From: JAGXLC01 sp046545815
GTDB lineage: Bacteria > Bacteroidota > Bacteroidia > Bacteroidales > UBA12077
Length of the DNA: 8,097 nt
Assembly (NCBI GenBank): GCA_046545815.1
Contig: JBKGZA010000148.1
Span: forward strand, 1-8,097
Direction of reading: 5' to 3'
Shown here one piece after another: positions 1-6,184 of this stretch; within the stretch, counting starts at the first letter, position 1; each line of letters begins with the position of its first letter. Position numbers and translations under genes: made by a program. Below the pieces are notes generated by a model, which did not search any database, was not told the origin of the DNA, and saw nothing but the letters and a program-made list of their open reading frames with translations.

Positions 1-18
1 AACATTACATTTCGGATT

Positions 19-1203
19 ATGGAATACGGTCAGATCATATTGAGATCGGGTAAGGATCAGTCATTAAAGCGCTACCATCCATGGGTCTTTTCGGGTGCGA
101 TCAAAAAGACAAAAGGCCACTTCAAAGAAGGGGATTTGGTTCGGGTATATAACAATAAAGAGGAATTCCTGGGTGTCGGCCATTATCAGCCTGGAGCCAT
201 AGCTGTCAGGATCTTATCTTTTGAAGACCTATCCATTGATGAAACTTTTTGGAGAAAAAAATTGGCAGAAGCAGTGGAGCTAAGAAAAAGTCTGGGTTAT
301 ATTGTGAGCGATGGGACCAATGTATTCCGTTTGGTCAATGCCGAAGGAGATGGCTTTCCCGGCCTTATTATTGATTATTACAATGGTGTAGCTGTTATGC
401 AGTCTAATTCGGTTGGAATGTATCGCCAGAAAGAACTTTTTGCCCAAATTCTGAAAGATTTGCTGGGCAGCCTGCTGGCAGCAGTTTATGACAAAAGCAG
501 TTCCAGCTTACCATATCATGCATCTGTTGAGAAAACGGATCACTATATTTATGAAAGTTCCGGTGATCAGGTGATAAAGGAAAACGGATTGCATTTTCAT
601 GTGGATTGGGAAAAGGGCCAGAAAACAGGTTTTTTTATCGATCAGAGAGAAAACAGGCGTTTACTGAAAGATTACGCCCGGGATTCCCGTGTTCTGAATT
701 TATTCGGATATACCGGCGGTTTCTCCGTATATGCAGCCGCAGGAGGTTGCAGAAAAGTAACTTCAGTGGATAGCTCATCCGATGCTACGGAATTTGCAGA
801 AAAGAACATAGAGCTGAATTTTGGAAGTCGTGTTAGCCACCATGCATTGACTCATGATGCCTTTCAGTATTTACAACAAATGGAAGAAGAATACGATATC
901 ATCATTCTCGATCCACCGGCTTTTGCAAAACATCACAAGGTATTGCCCAATGCATTACAGGGATATAAGAAATTAAACCGTCTTGCCCTGGAAAAACTGC
1001 AACCGGCAGGTTATATCTTTACGTTTTCCTGCTCTCAGGTTGTGAGTCGTGAAAATTTCCGGAAAGCCGTTTTTGCCGCCGCAGCCAATACCAGACGCAG
1101 GATAAGGATACTGCATCAGATAAGTCAGCCTTCGGACCATCCGGTGAACATTTATCATCCGGAAGGAGAATACCTGAAAGGGCTGGTACTTCAGGTGGAA
1201 TGA
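19..1203 (+). CDS. rlmI: Class I SAM-dependent rRNA methyltransferase, RlmI-like (23S rRNA m5C)
   Basis: 394 residues, close to the length of E. coli RlmI, which makes 5-methylcytosine at 23S rRNA position 1962. Seen: an N-terminal PUA-like RNA-binding region (about 1-75) with the family block RYHPWVFSGAI; a central family block around residues 192-215 containing KGQKTGFFIDQRENR; SAM-binding motif I at about 225-243 (LNLFGYTGGFSVYAAAGG); motif IV DPPAF starting at D298; and TFSCS at 335-339, whose C338 is the likely nucleophile by family analogy. The end, DHPVNIYHPEGEYLKG, is also typical. The chosen ATG gives a full PUA domain, and no Shine-Dalgarno is visible, as is usual in Bacteroidota. 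Only 18 bases precede it. One other frame there stays open to a TAA at 51-53 and might be the tail of an upstream gene, but this cannot be decided. The family is secure; the exact target base is inferred from it. Confidence 0.92.
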   Translation: MEYGQIILRSGKDQSLKRYHPWVFSGAIKKTKGHFKEGDLVRVYNNKEEFLGVGHYQPGAIAVRILSFEDLSIDETFWRKKLAEAVELRKSLGYIVSDGTNVFRLVNAEGDGFPGLIIDYYNGVAVMQSNSVGMYRQKELFAQILKDLLGSLLAAVYDKSSSSLPYHASVEKTDHYIYESSGDQVIKENGLHFHVDWEKGQKTGFFIDQRENRRLLKDYARDSRVLNLFGYTGGFSVYAAAGGCRKVTSVDSSSDATEFAEKNIELNFGSRVSHHALTHDAFQYLQQMEEEYDIIILDPPAFAKHHKVLPNALQGYKKLNRLALEKLQPAGYIFTFSCSQVVSRENFRKAVFAAAANTRRRIRILHQISQPSDHPVNIYHPEGEYLKGLVLQVE

Positions 1204-1225
1204 CACCCCCCGCATTCTTCATAAT

Positions 1226-1255
1226 TTTTTTTACAATTCATTATCTTTATATTTG
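1226..1255 (+). promoter_or_regulatory. Bacteroidota-type promoter for the HD-domain gene
   Basis: TATATTTG at 1248-1255 matches the Bacteroidota -7 consensus TAnnTTTG exactly. A T-rich stretch (about 1224-1232) lies at the expected -33 distance, but it lacks a clean TTG. Transcription would begin at about 1259-1262 and leave a leader of roughly 28 bases before the ATG at 1289. This suggests the HD gene is transcribed independently of the methyltransferase gene. Confidence 0.5.
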
Positions 1256-1285
1256 CAGGTATATGTTGAACCTTAAAATTACCTG
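1256..1285 (+). promoter_or_regulatory. Small inverted repeat in the leader of the HD-domain gene
   Basis: CAGGTA (1256-1261) is repeated as its exact reverse complement TACCTG (1280-1285), with an 18-base loop, directly after the -7 element and ending 3 bases before the start codon. It could be a weak 5' leader hairpin or an operator, but six base pairs can arise by chance. The hexamer TATATG also occurs twice (1260-1265 and 1286-1291, the second including the ATG). Confidence 0.2.
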
Positions 1286-1288
1286 TAT

Positions 1289-1846
1289 ATGGATTCCAAA
1301 CAAGCAGAAGCATTGCTGAAGCATTATATTACTGATGAGAAGATGTTATACCATTGCTATGCCTCAGAGGCTGTGATGAGAGCTCTTGCCAAAAGACTCG
1401 GGCGTGATGAGGAAAAATGGGCCGTCACCGGGCTCTTGCATGATATTGATGCAGAAATGACGGATAAAGACCCTCAGCGGCATGCACTGGAAGCCATTCC
1501 CATTCTTAGAGAAAAGGGACTTGAGGAAGATGCCCTGGATGCTATCAAGATGCACAATGAGGAAGCTACAGGGAAAAATCGGACTACTGAATTCCATCAT
1601 GCTCTGGCTGCCGGAGAAACCATTACAGGATTGATCTATGCCACGGCCCTGGTGTATCCCGATAAAAAGATTAAAAGTGTAAAACCCAAGTCAATTAAAA
1701 AGAGGATGAAAGAAAAAGCTTTCGCTGCTTCAGTGAACCGTGATACAATCAGGGAATGTGAACAGATTGGTATTCCCCTGGATGAGTTTATCGAATTATC
1801 GTTAAATGCCATGAAAGAAATCGATTATAAGATCGGATTGGCTTAA
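1289..1846 (+). CDS. HD-domain predicted metal-dependent phosphohydrolase
   Basis: 185 residues, and full length for a small single-domain HD protein family found widely in bacteria. Seen: a candidate metal-ligand set of H22, H51-D52 (in GLLHDID), H89 (IKMHNE) and E110 in HHALAAGETITGLI. The last position is Asp in canonical HD enzymes, but Glu seems usual in this subfamily, so it need not mean loss of activity. The second half carries family-typical blocks, ATALVYPDKK and KSIKKRMKEKAFAASVNR. There is no signal peptide or membrane segment, so it is probably cytoplasmic. The substrate is unknown; HD proteins commonly hydrolyse phosphate esters of nucleotides. It has its own promoter and is followed by a gene remnant and the aminotransferase, which may be read from the same transcript. 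The family call is firm and the reaction is inferred. Confidence 0.85.
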   Translation: MDSKQAEALLKHYITDEKMLYHCYASEAVMRALAKRLGRDEEKWAVTGLLHDIDAEMTDKDPQRHALEAIPILREKGLEEDALDAIKMHNEEATGKNRTTEFHHALAAGETITGLIYATALVYPDKKIKSVKPKSIKKRMKEKAFAASVNRDTIRECEQIGIPLDEFIELSLNAMKEIDYKIGLA

Positions 1847-1869
1847 CTATAAGCAGCATAAACAGATGA

Positions 1870-2052
1870 AGAAAAATTCCTCTTTCAGGGACAGGAAATG
1901 GGAAGTCTTGGGAAGTGCTTGACAATAATTTGCCATCTACCTATGTGCATAACTTCAAGCTCTATCCGCGGGAGCTGATCCTGATGGCAGCTACACATGG
2001 AAGGTCATTGTATAAGCTTAATCTGGGAAAAGAAGTGGAGAGTGAGCTATGA
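1870..2052 (+). pseudogene. 3' remnant of a BNR/VPS10-type beta-propeller (sialidase-like repeat) gene
   Basis: The frame from 1870 to the TGA at 2050-2052 has no start codon near its beginning and is closed by a stop (TGA, 1867-1869) just upstream. It nonetheless encodes a recognisable tail: GNGKSWEVLDNNLPS, then LILMAATHGRSLYKL. The first part resembles an Asp-box (S/T-x-D-x-G-x-T/S-W) with the Asp changed to Gly. The ATHGRSLY segment is typical of the last propeller blade of secreted BNR/VPS10-like glycosyl-hydrolase-type proteins. Those proteins are many hundreds of residues long, and only about 55 codons remain, so the gene body has been deleted. The stop overlaps the aminotransferase ATG (2049-2051), which suggests the lost gene was once translationally coupled to it. 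An unrelated 18-codon ORF (ATG 1866, stop 1920-1922) overlaps in another frame and is probably meaningless. Confidence 0.62.
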
Positions 2053-3233
2053 TATCGAACAGGGCAATTTTTTTTCGACATATAGGACAAACTACCAATG
2101 ATCCTTTAGCTTTTGAAATAGAAAGAGCTGAAGGAATTTATCTTTACGACTCGGCAGGTAAAGATTATATTGATCTGGTGTCAGGAGTTTCGGTAAGCAA
2201 CGTAGGACATCGGCATCCCCGGGTGGTTGATGCTGTGAAGGATCAGGTTGACAGACATATGCATTTGCTGGTGTATGGAGAACTGGTGCAGTATCCGCAG
2301 GTGAACTTTGCCCGGTTGCTTCTTGAACAGCTTCCCCAGGGTTTTGATAACATATATTACGTCAATTCAGGCAGTGAGGCCAATGAAGGGGCACTGAAGC
2401 TGGCCAAAAAATATACCGGAAGAACAGAAATAGTGGGATGCAAAAATGCTTACCACGGAAGCACCCATGGAGCCCTGTCTCTGATGGGTAATGAAAAATA
2501 TCGCAATCCTTTTCGTCCGTTAATTCCTGATGTCCGCTATATAACTTTCAATAAAGAAGAAGATCTTGAACAGATCACAAGAAGGACTGCTTGTGTCATG
2601 GTGGAGCCTGTTCAGGCTGAAGCCGGTATTGTGCTTCCCCGGAAAGATTATCTGCAGAAACTGCGGGATAAATGTAATGAAACAGGTGCTTTACTCATTT
2701 TTGACGAGGTGCAGACCGGATTTGGCAGGACGGGATCGCTCTTTGGAATGACCCGTTTTGGGGTTTATCCCGATATTTTTACCATAGCCAAAGGAATGGG
2801 AGGAGGGATGCCAATCGGAGCTTTTGTTTCTTCTAAAACGATTATGGATACACTTAAGGCCCAAGCCGGTCTGGGTCACATCACTACCTTCGGGGGACAT
2901 CCCGTATCTGCAGCGGCAGCCCATGCAAGCCTTCAGATGATTCTGGAAGAAAAACTGGTGGACAAAGTAAGCAAAAAAGGCAGAAAATATATGGAGTCAT
3001 TGAAACACCCTGGTATTAAAGATATGTGGGGGACCGGCCTGTTTATTGCTATAGAGTTGAAAGATGCCGCTACAGTTTCCCGTGCTCTGAAAAAACTGGC
3101 TGAACATGGGATTATCACCGACCAGTTTATCTTTAAACCGGAAGCCTTTCGAATCGCCCCTCCTTTGACAATCACCGAAGAAGAGATTGAAACATCCATC
3201 TACAGGATTAAGAAAAGTCTGGATGCCCTTTAA
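2049..3233 (+). CDS. Class III PLP-dependent aminotransferase (acetylornithine/ornithine/GABA aminotransferase-like)
   Basis: 394 residues, full length for a fold-type I, class III aminotransferase. Seen: the PLP phosphate-binding loop NSGSEAN (G108-S109-E110); the ring-stacking Y135 followed by H136 in AYHGSTHG; D219 in FDEVQTGFGRTG, which contacts the pyridine nitrogen; the Schiff-base lysine K248 in TIAKGMGGGMPIGAF; and TTFGGHP, whose Thr supplies a phosphate contact across the dimer. It is cytoplasmic. By family it moves an amino group from an omega-amino or acetylornithine-type substrate to 2-oxoglutarate. The actual substrate cannot be read from the sequence, and no arginine-pathway genes adjoin it, so I give no symbol. 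A link to the P5C dehydrogenase at 6185-7816 (ornithine to glutamate semialdehyde to glutamate) is possible but speculative. The start overlaps the stop of the gene remnant upstream, and no separate promoter was found. Confidence 0.88.
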   Translation: MISNRAIFFRHIGQTTNDPLAFEIERAEGIYLYDSAGKDYIDLVSGVSVSNVGHRHPRVVDAVKDQVDRHMHLLVYGELVQYPQVNFARLLLEQLPQGFDNIYYVNSGSEANEGALKLAKKYTGRTEIVGCKNAYHGSTHGALSLMGNEKYRNPFRPLIPDVRYITFNKEEDLEQITRRTACVMVEPVQAEAGIVLPRKDYLQKLRDKCNETGALLIFDEVQTGFGRTGSLFGMTRFGVYPDIFTIAKGMGGGMPIGAFVSSKTIMDTLKAQAGLGHITTFGGHPVSAAAAHASLQMILEEKLVDKVSKKGRKYMESLKHPGIKDMWGTGLFIAIELKDAATVSRALKKLAEHGIITDQFIFKPEAFRIAPPLTITEEEIETSIYRIKKSLDAL

Positions 3234-3328
3234 AGAAGAAATTTAACATTTTTTTTGTCGATATTTTTGAATCCTTGAATTGCAAGATATATACCGAAAC
3301 TTGGAACGGCATTTGATTTGGATGTTGT

Positions 3329-3359
3329 TTTTAACGTCATGATGGATTACATATATTTG
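3329..3359 (+). promoter_or_regulatory. Bacteroidota-type promoter for the secreted-protein gene
   Basis: TATATTTG at 3352-3359 is an exact TAnnTTTG match and is the same octamer as the one before the HD-domain gene. TTTT at 3329-3332 lies at a -33-like spacing of 19 bases, and TTG at 3325-3327 is slightly too far. The predicted start of transcription (about 3363-3366) leaves a leader of about 20 bases. The rest of the 150-base spacer (3234-3383) holds an A/T-only 5-bp inverted repeat and a T8 run at 3249-3256, which may end aminotransferase transcription; no other feature was seen. Confidence 0.5.
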
Positions 3360-3383
3360 TGAAGTCAAAAATTTGAACACAAT

Positions 3384-4259
3384 ATGGTTTATCCTAAGAA
3401 AATAAGAATATTGGCACTTTTGGTGTTTGGCTTTTCGCTGTTTATGTCTGTTTTGCATGCACAGGATTCCACCCGTGAAGTAAGTGATATGAAACAAGCG
3501 GAGCAGGATCTTAAAAATAAGTTCACCTCTCTTTCCTCAGCTGAAAGCGACAGCAAGCGTGAGGCGCTTAATAAAAAGATCAAGGAAAAATTCAGGGATA
3601 TACTTGATTATGAAGATTCCTTTTCATATCCTTTTGACTCCCTTTCCAATGCCGGGGTTTTAAAATCCCCGGATGGTAAAGTAAAGATTTATAACTGGAA
3701 TATACCTTATGAAGCAGGTTATCATGTTTATCACTGCTTTCTTCAGTTTAGAACATCAGATACCCTGATGAATTTTGAATTAAAGGATCGCTCCGGGCAG
3801 ATTGAAAAACCAGAGCAAGAAGTTCTGGATAAGGACAATTGGTTTGGAGCTTTGTATTATCAGATTATTCCCAGGAAGGTGCGAAATGGTAAAACCTATT
3901 ATACGCTTCTGGGATACGATCCCAACGATTATATGACCAACCGCAAACTTGTGGATGTATTGTCCTTTGATGAGGATAATCAGCCGGTTTTCGGAGCAGA
4001 GATATTCAGAAACCAAAGGGAAATATCCAGGCGGATTATATTTGAATATGCTGAATTTGCCTCTATGACACTTCAGTATAGTGAGGATAAGGATATGATA
4101 GTTTATGACCATCTTTCTCCTTCAAAGCCAGAGTACGAGGGGCAGTATGAGTTTTATGGGCCTGATTTTTCTTACGATGGGCTGCGTTTTGAAAATGGGG
4201 TTTGGAATACTTATTTTGACCTCGATCTAAGGCTTGAAGACATCAATCTGGATGATTAA
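3384..4259 (+). CDS. Conserved secreted protein of unknown function (Bacteroidota family)
   Basis: 291 residues. Residues 1-26 form a classical signal peptide: basic KKIR, a hydrophobic stretch of about 15 residues, and a cleavage site after LHA, leaving Gln27 first. There is no Cys at the cleavage site, so it is not a lipoprotein; periplasmic or surface location is expected. Residues 30-75 are highly charged and probably helical. The remainder is rich in Tyr, Phe and Asp and looks like a beta-structured domain, with motifs LKSPDGKVKIYNWNIPY, NWFGALYYQI, YYTLLGYDPNDYMTNRK, VFGAEIF, FEYAEFASMTL, YDHLSPS and FYGPDFSYDGLRF. I recognise this as a conserved uncharacterised family in Bacteroidota, including flavobacteria, but I know of no function and assign none. 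It has its own promoter, and a glycosyltransferase gene follows after 63 bases. A role in the cell envelope is a guess from location alone. Confidence 0.8.
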   Translation: MVYPKKIRILALLVFGFSLFMSVLHAQDSTREVSDMKQAEQDLKNKFTSLSSAESDSKREALNKKIKEKFRDILDYEDSFSYPFDSLSNAGVLKSPDGKVKIYNWNIPYEAGYHVYHCFLQFRTSDTLMNFELKDRSGQIEKPEQEVLDKDNWFGALYYQIIPRKVRNGKTYYTLLGYDPNDYMTNRKLVDVLSFDEDNQPVFGAEIFRNQREISRRIIFEYAEFASMTLQYSEDKDMIVYDHLSPSKPEYEGQYEFYGPDFSYDGLRFENGVWNTYFDLDLRLEDINLDD

Positions 4260-4260
4260 C

Positions 4261-4296
4261 CCGGATAGAGTGTTATCAAAATAAGCAGGAATCCGG
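4261..4296 (+). repeat. Short inverted repeat downstream of the secreted-protein gene
   Basis: CCGGAT (4261-4266) starts directly after the stop codon and recurs as its reverse complement ATCCGG (4291-4296), with a 24-base loop. It could be a loose hairpin at the end of the secreted-protein message. It has no following T-run and may be coincidental. Confidence 0.2.
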
Positions 4297-4300
4297 TACT

Positions 4301-4322
4301 AAACTAACGCGCCGTTAATTTT
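4301..4322 (+). terminator. Compact hairpin before the glycosyltransferase start (terminator or leader control)
   Basis: TAACG (4305-4309) pairs perfectly with CGTTA (4313-4317) around a CGC loop. Beyond one C-A mismatch, AAA (4301-4303) pairs with TTT (4319-4321). A short T4 run follows, then the glycosyltransferase ATG at 4323. As RNA this could be a weak intrinsic terminator for the secreted-protein gene, or a hairpin that limits translation of the next gene. No TAnnTTTG promoter was found in the 63-base spacer, which favours read-through. Confidence 0.35.
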
Positions 4323-5612
4323 ATGGGTTTTGCCAACCAGTATATCGAAAATAACAAGTTGTTCAGAGATTTTATCTCCGTTTATCCCCGCAAAGACCTG
4401 AAGTACATCGTAGTAATTCCAAGTTATAATGAAGACCGTATTACTAATACACTGGATGCGCTGTGGGAGGCTCAAAGACCAAGGCACTCGGTTGAGGTTA
4501 TTGTTCTGGTCAATGCTTCCCAATGCACCCCTGAATCCGTCAAAGAAAATAACCGCCGAACCATCAGTGAAATTGAAATCTGGCAGGCCGTTCATAATGA
4601 CAGCAGCTTCAATGTTTTTGCCTTATGTGTTCAAAATCTTTCTGAGAAAGATTTTGGAGCTGGCCTGGCCCGGAAAATCGGTATGGATGAAGCTATAAGC
4701 AGATTGGACAAACTTGACAGGCATGATGGATACATTATATCCCTGGACGCTGATACCATAGTAGATGAAAATTATTTTACAACTATTGAGCAGACAGTTA
4801 AACAGATGCCCGGTATCAATGCGGGCATTATTTATTTCGAGCATCCTGCGGAAGGCAATGAGTTTACCCAGGCAGTATATGATGCCGTAGTCAAATATGA
4901 GTTGTTTTTGAGATATTATAACCAGGCACTCAGATGGACAGGTTTTCCCTATGCCTTCCATACCATAGGGTCGGCATTTTTTGTGAGCGCTCAGGCTTAT
5001 GTTAAGCAAGGCGGAATGATCCGGCGCAAGGCCGGTGAAGATTTTTATTTCCTTAACAAGATCTTTCAGCTTGGAAACATCCGGGAGGTCCATAGCACAA
5101 CAGTTTACCCTTCTCCACGGATTTCCGGCAGGGTGTTATTCGGAACCGGTCCGGAAGTGGAAAAAATCATAAAGTATCCGGATAAATCTTACTTGACCTA
5201 TAATCCTAAAGCATTTCAATCGCTAAAAAGATTTTTTTCCGGTATAGATCAACTTTTCCAATGCAGGAATACAGATATTAAAAATTTTTTGAATATGTTG
5301 GATCCGGGTCTGAGAGGCTTTCTTCAGTCCATTGGATTTCAAAGAGAAATAAAAAGGATCAATGACAACTGTAAAAGAATAGAAGTATTCAGGAAACATT
5401 TTTTCCAATGGTTCGGAGGACTGAAAATCGTTCGTTATATGCATTTGTTGCACGAAGAGCATTTTAGGAAAGTACCCGTGCATCAGGCTGCCTCGGAAAT
5501 GCTGGAGATTCTCGGATATTCAAAAATATTGAGCAGTTTAAGTTCTTTCGATTCCCGTCGATTGCTTCATGCGTACAGAAACATCGAACGTGAAAGTGAG
5601 TTTGGGATTTAG
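4323..5612 (+). CDS. Family 2 (GT-A fold) glycosyltransferase, soluble
   Basis: 429 residues. The GT-A core spans about residues 27-260: the nucleotide-binding start VVIPSYNE (30-37); LVNAS; GAGLARKIGMDEA, which in this fold lines the donor site; the metal-binding DxD as D142-A-D144 in SLDADT; and G238-E239-D240 in KAGEDFYFLNKI, which holds the likely catalytic acidic residue. The core transfers a sugar from a nucleotide-sugar donor; donor and acceptor cannot be told from the sequence. Residues of about 270-429 form a charged, aromatic-rich extension without known motifs. No transmembrane segment is visible, unlike polymerising synthases, so it is probably a cytosolic or membrane-peripheral non-processive enzyme. 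No polysaccharide gene cluster surrounds it. It follows the secreted-protein gene by 63 bases and converges with the FtsB-like gene. The fold is secure and the pathway unknown. Confidence 0.88.
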   Translation: MGFANQYIENNKLFRDFISVYPRKDLKYIVVIPSYNEDRITNTLDALWEAQRPRHSVEVIVLVNASQCTPESVKENNRRTISEIEIWQAVHNDSSFNVFALCVQNLSEKDFGAGLARKIGMDEAISRLDKLDRHDGYIISLDADTIVDENYFTTIEQTVKQMPGINAGIIYFEHPAEGNEFTQAVYDAVVKYELFLRYYNQALRWTGFPYAFHTIGSAFFVSAQAYVKQGGMIRRKAGEDFYFLNKIFQLGNIREVHSTTVYPSPRISGRVLFGTGPEVEKIIKYPDKSYLTYNPKAFQSLKRFFSGIDQLFQCRNTDIKNFLNMLDPGLRGFLQSIGFQREIKRINDNCKRIEVFRKHFFQWFGGLKIVRYMHLLHEEHFRKVPVHQAASEMLEILGYSKILSSLSSFDSRRLLHAYRNIERESEFGI

Positions 5613-5674
5613 AGAACGAGAACCTGGCAGAGAGCAAAAAACCAGAAAGGAGAGTTGAGAACTGAGAGAACCTG
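5611..5674. repeat. GA-rich imperfect repeats between convergent genes
   Basis: The spacer between the glycosyltransferase and the FtsB-like gene is strongly purine-biased on the plus strand. It contains GAGAAC three times, and the string AGAACCTG occurs at 5619-5626 and 5667-5674, each time preceded by GAGAAC-like sequence. No stable hairpin or T-run was found, so it is not an obvious bidirectional terminator. GA-rich simple repeats of this kind occur in Bacteroidota spacers; any function is unknown. Confidence 0.4.
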
Positions 5675-5690
5675 TTATTAGAGCAAAGCG

Positions 5691-5999
5691 TTATTCCTCA
5701 ACAATGATATAAATGTCCTCGTTTTCCTTTTTCATGTAATATTCTTCGCGGGCAAATTCTTCCAGATTCTCTTTGCTGGTTTTCAATTGGTGCAGCTTGA
5801 CCGAATCCCTGGTGATCCTTTGCTTATAAAAGTCTTTTTCTTCACGGAGTGTTTCCTGCCGATTTATTTGTCTTACGCGGTCCACCAGATTGTTCTGGTC
5901 AAAAAAGACAAGCCAGACCAGGAATATCAGAAATGTAAGGCTGTATTTGTTTTTGAATATCGGTAGTATTCTTTTCAGGATTTTTTGGATTGTAGCCAT
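5691..5999 (-). CDS. Septum formation initiator family protein (FtsB/DivIC-like)
   Basis: 102 residues from the ATG at 5999-5997. Seen: a short basic N-terminus (1-18), one transmembrane helix (about 19-33, YSLTFLIFLVWLVFF), then a charged coiled-coil stretch (about 35-80), and the C-terminal block LEEFAREEYYMKKENEDIYI, typical of Bacteroidota members. The family joins the divisome subcomplex with FtsL and FtsQ/DivIB at the inner membrane and helps activate septal peptidoglycan synthesis; the coiled coil lies in the periplasm. A longer frame starting at a TTG (6020-6018) is unlikely because that TTG lies inside the predicted -7 promoter element. The gene is downstream of pruA on the same strand but has its own promoter 19 bases before its ATG. 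FtsB versus DivIC is a naming matter, so no symbol is given. Confidence 0.85.
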   Translation of the reverse strand: MATIQKILKRILPIFKNKYSLTFLIFLVWLVFFDQNNLVDRVRQINRQETLREEKDFYKQRITRDSVKLHQLKTSKENLEEFAREEYYMKKENEDIYIIVEE

Positions 6000-6017
6000 G
6001 AGTTGCCCGCTTTTGAG

Positions 6018-6049
6018 CAAAGGTAATATAAAAATACAGGAGTGTCAAA
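6018..6049 (-). promoter_or_regulatory. Bacteroidota promoter for the FtsB/DivIC-like gene
   Basis: On the minus strand TTTG (6049-6046) is followed, after exactly 20 bases, by TACCTTTG (6025-6018). Both elements and the spacing match the Bacteroidota primary sigma factor consensus (TTTG-N19 to 21-TAnnTTTG), the best match in the window. Transcription would start at about 6011-6014, leaving a leader of only 12-15 bases before the ATG at 5999. This fixes the start codon and makes the gene independent of pruA read-through. Confidence 0.7.
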
Positions 6050-6062
6050 AAACATGGTGTAT

Positions 6063-6141
6063 AAATTCCCCGTGATTTTTCTGTGCAACACTGGTTCAAT
6101 AAAGTTTTAACCATCAAACACAAAGAAATCACGGAGAACTT
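6063..6141. repeat. Imperfect 79-base inverted repeat between pruA and the FtsB-like gene
   Basis: The left arm (6063-6085, core CCGTGATTTTTCTGTG at 6070-6085) and right arm (6119-6141, core CACAAAGAAATCACGG at 6119-6134) pair at 14 of 16 core positions, plus one T-G wobble, and at 19 of 23 over the longer arms. Inside, TGGTT (6092-6096) pairs with AACCA (6109-6113), giving a long stem, a small internal loop, a second stem and a terminal loop. It lies about 44 bases past the pruA stop. There is no T-run, so an intrinsic terminator is doubtful. The arms recall the ACAAAG/ACGGAG-type dispersed intergenic repeats of some environmental bacteria, so a REP- or MITE-like element is plausible. No transposase or clear target duplication is visible. 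Confidence 0.5.
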
Positions 6142-6147
6142 TTCGGA

Positions 6148-6166
6148 TATATTCTAAATGAATATA
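6148..6166 (-). terminator. AT-rich hairpin just after the pruA stop codon
   Basis: TATATTC (6148-6154) and GAATATA (6160-6166) form a perfect 7-bp stem around a 5-base loop, 18 bases past the pruA stop. The stem has only one G-C pair and no T-run follows on the minus strand, so it is at best a weak terminator or 3'-end stabiliser. Confidence 0.25.
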
Positions 6167-6184
6167 ACGTGGTTTCTGGGTTGC

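Noticed and set aside
1204..1231. Intrinsic terminator after the rRNA methyltransferase gene
   Set aside because: There is a T8 run, but the only stem (GGTG/CACC across the stop codon) is 4 bp and too far from it.
1289..1846. Inactive HD enzyme because the final Asp is Glu (E110)
   Set aside because: Glu in the AAGETITGLI block appears typical of this subfamily, so the substitution is not evidence of lost activity.
1866..1922. Eighteen-codon peptide gene after the HD-domain gene
   Set aside because: It overlaps the propeller remnant in another frame, and nothing beyond an ATG supports it.
4623..5093. 156-codon minus-strand frame within the glycosyltransferase gene
   Set aside because: It is antisense to the conserved GT-A core, with no recognisable motif and no promoter.
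6000..6020. Upstream TTG start for the FtsB/DivIC-like gene
   Set aside because: The TTG lies within the predicted -7 promoter element, and the ATG at 5999 matches the usual family start.
6063..6141. Insertion sequence
   Set aside because: It is too short, has no transposase frame and no clear target-site duplication; it is kept only as an inverted repeat.
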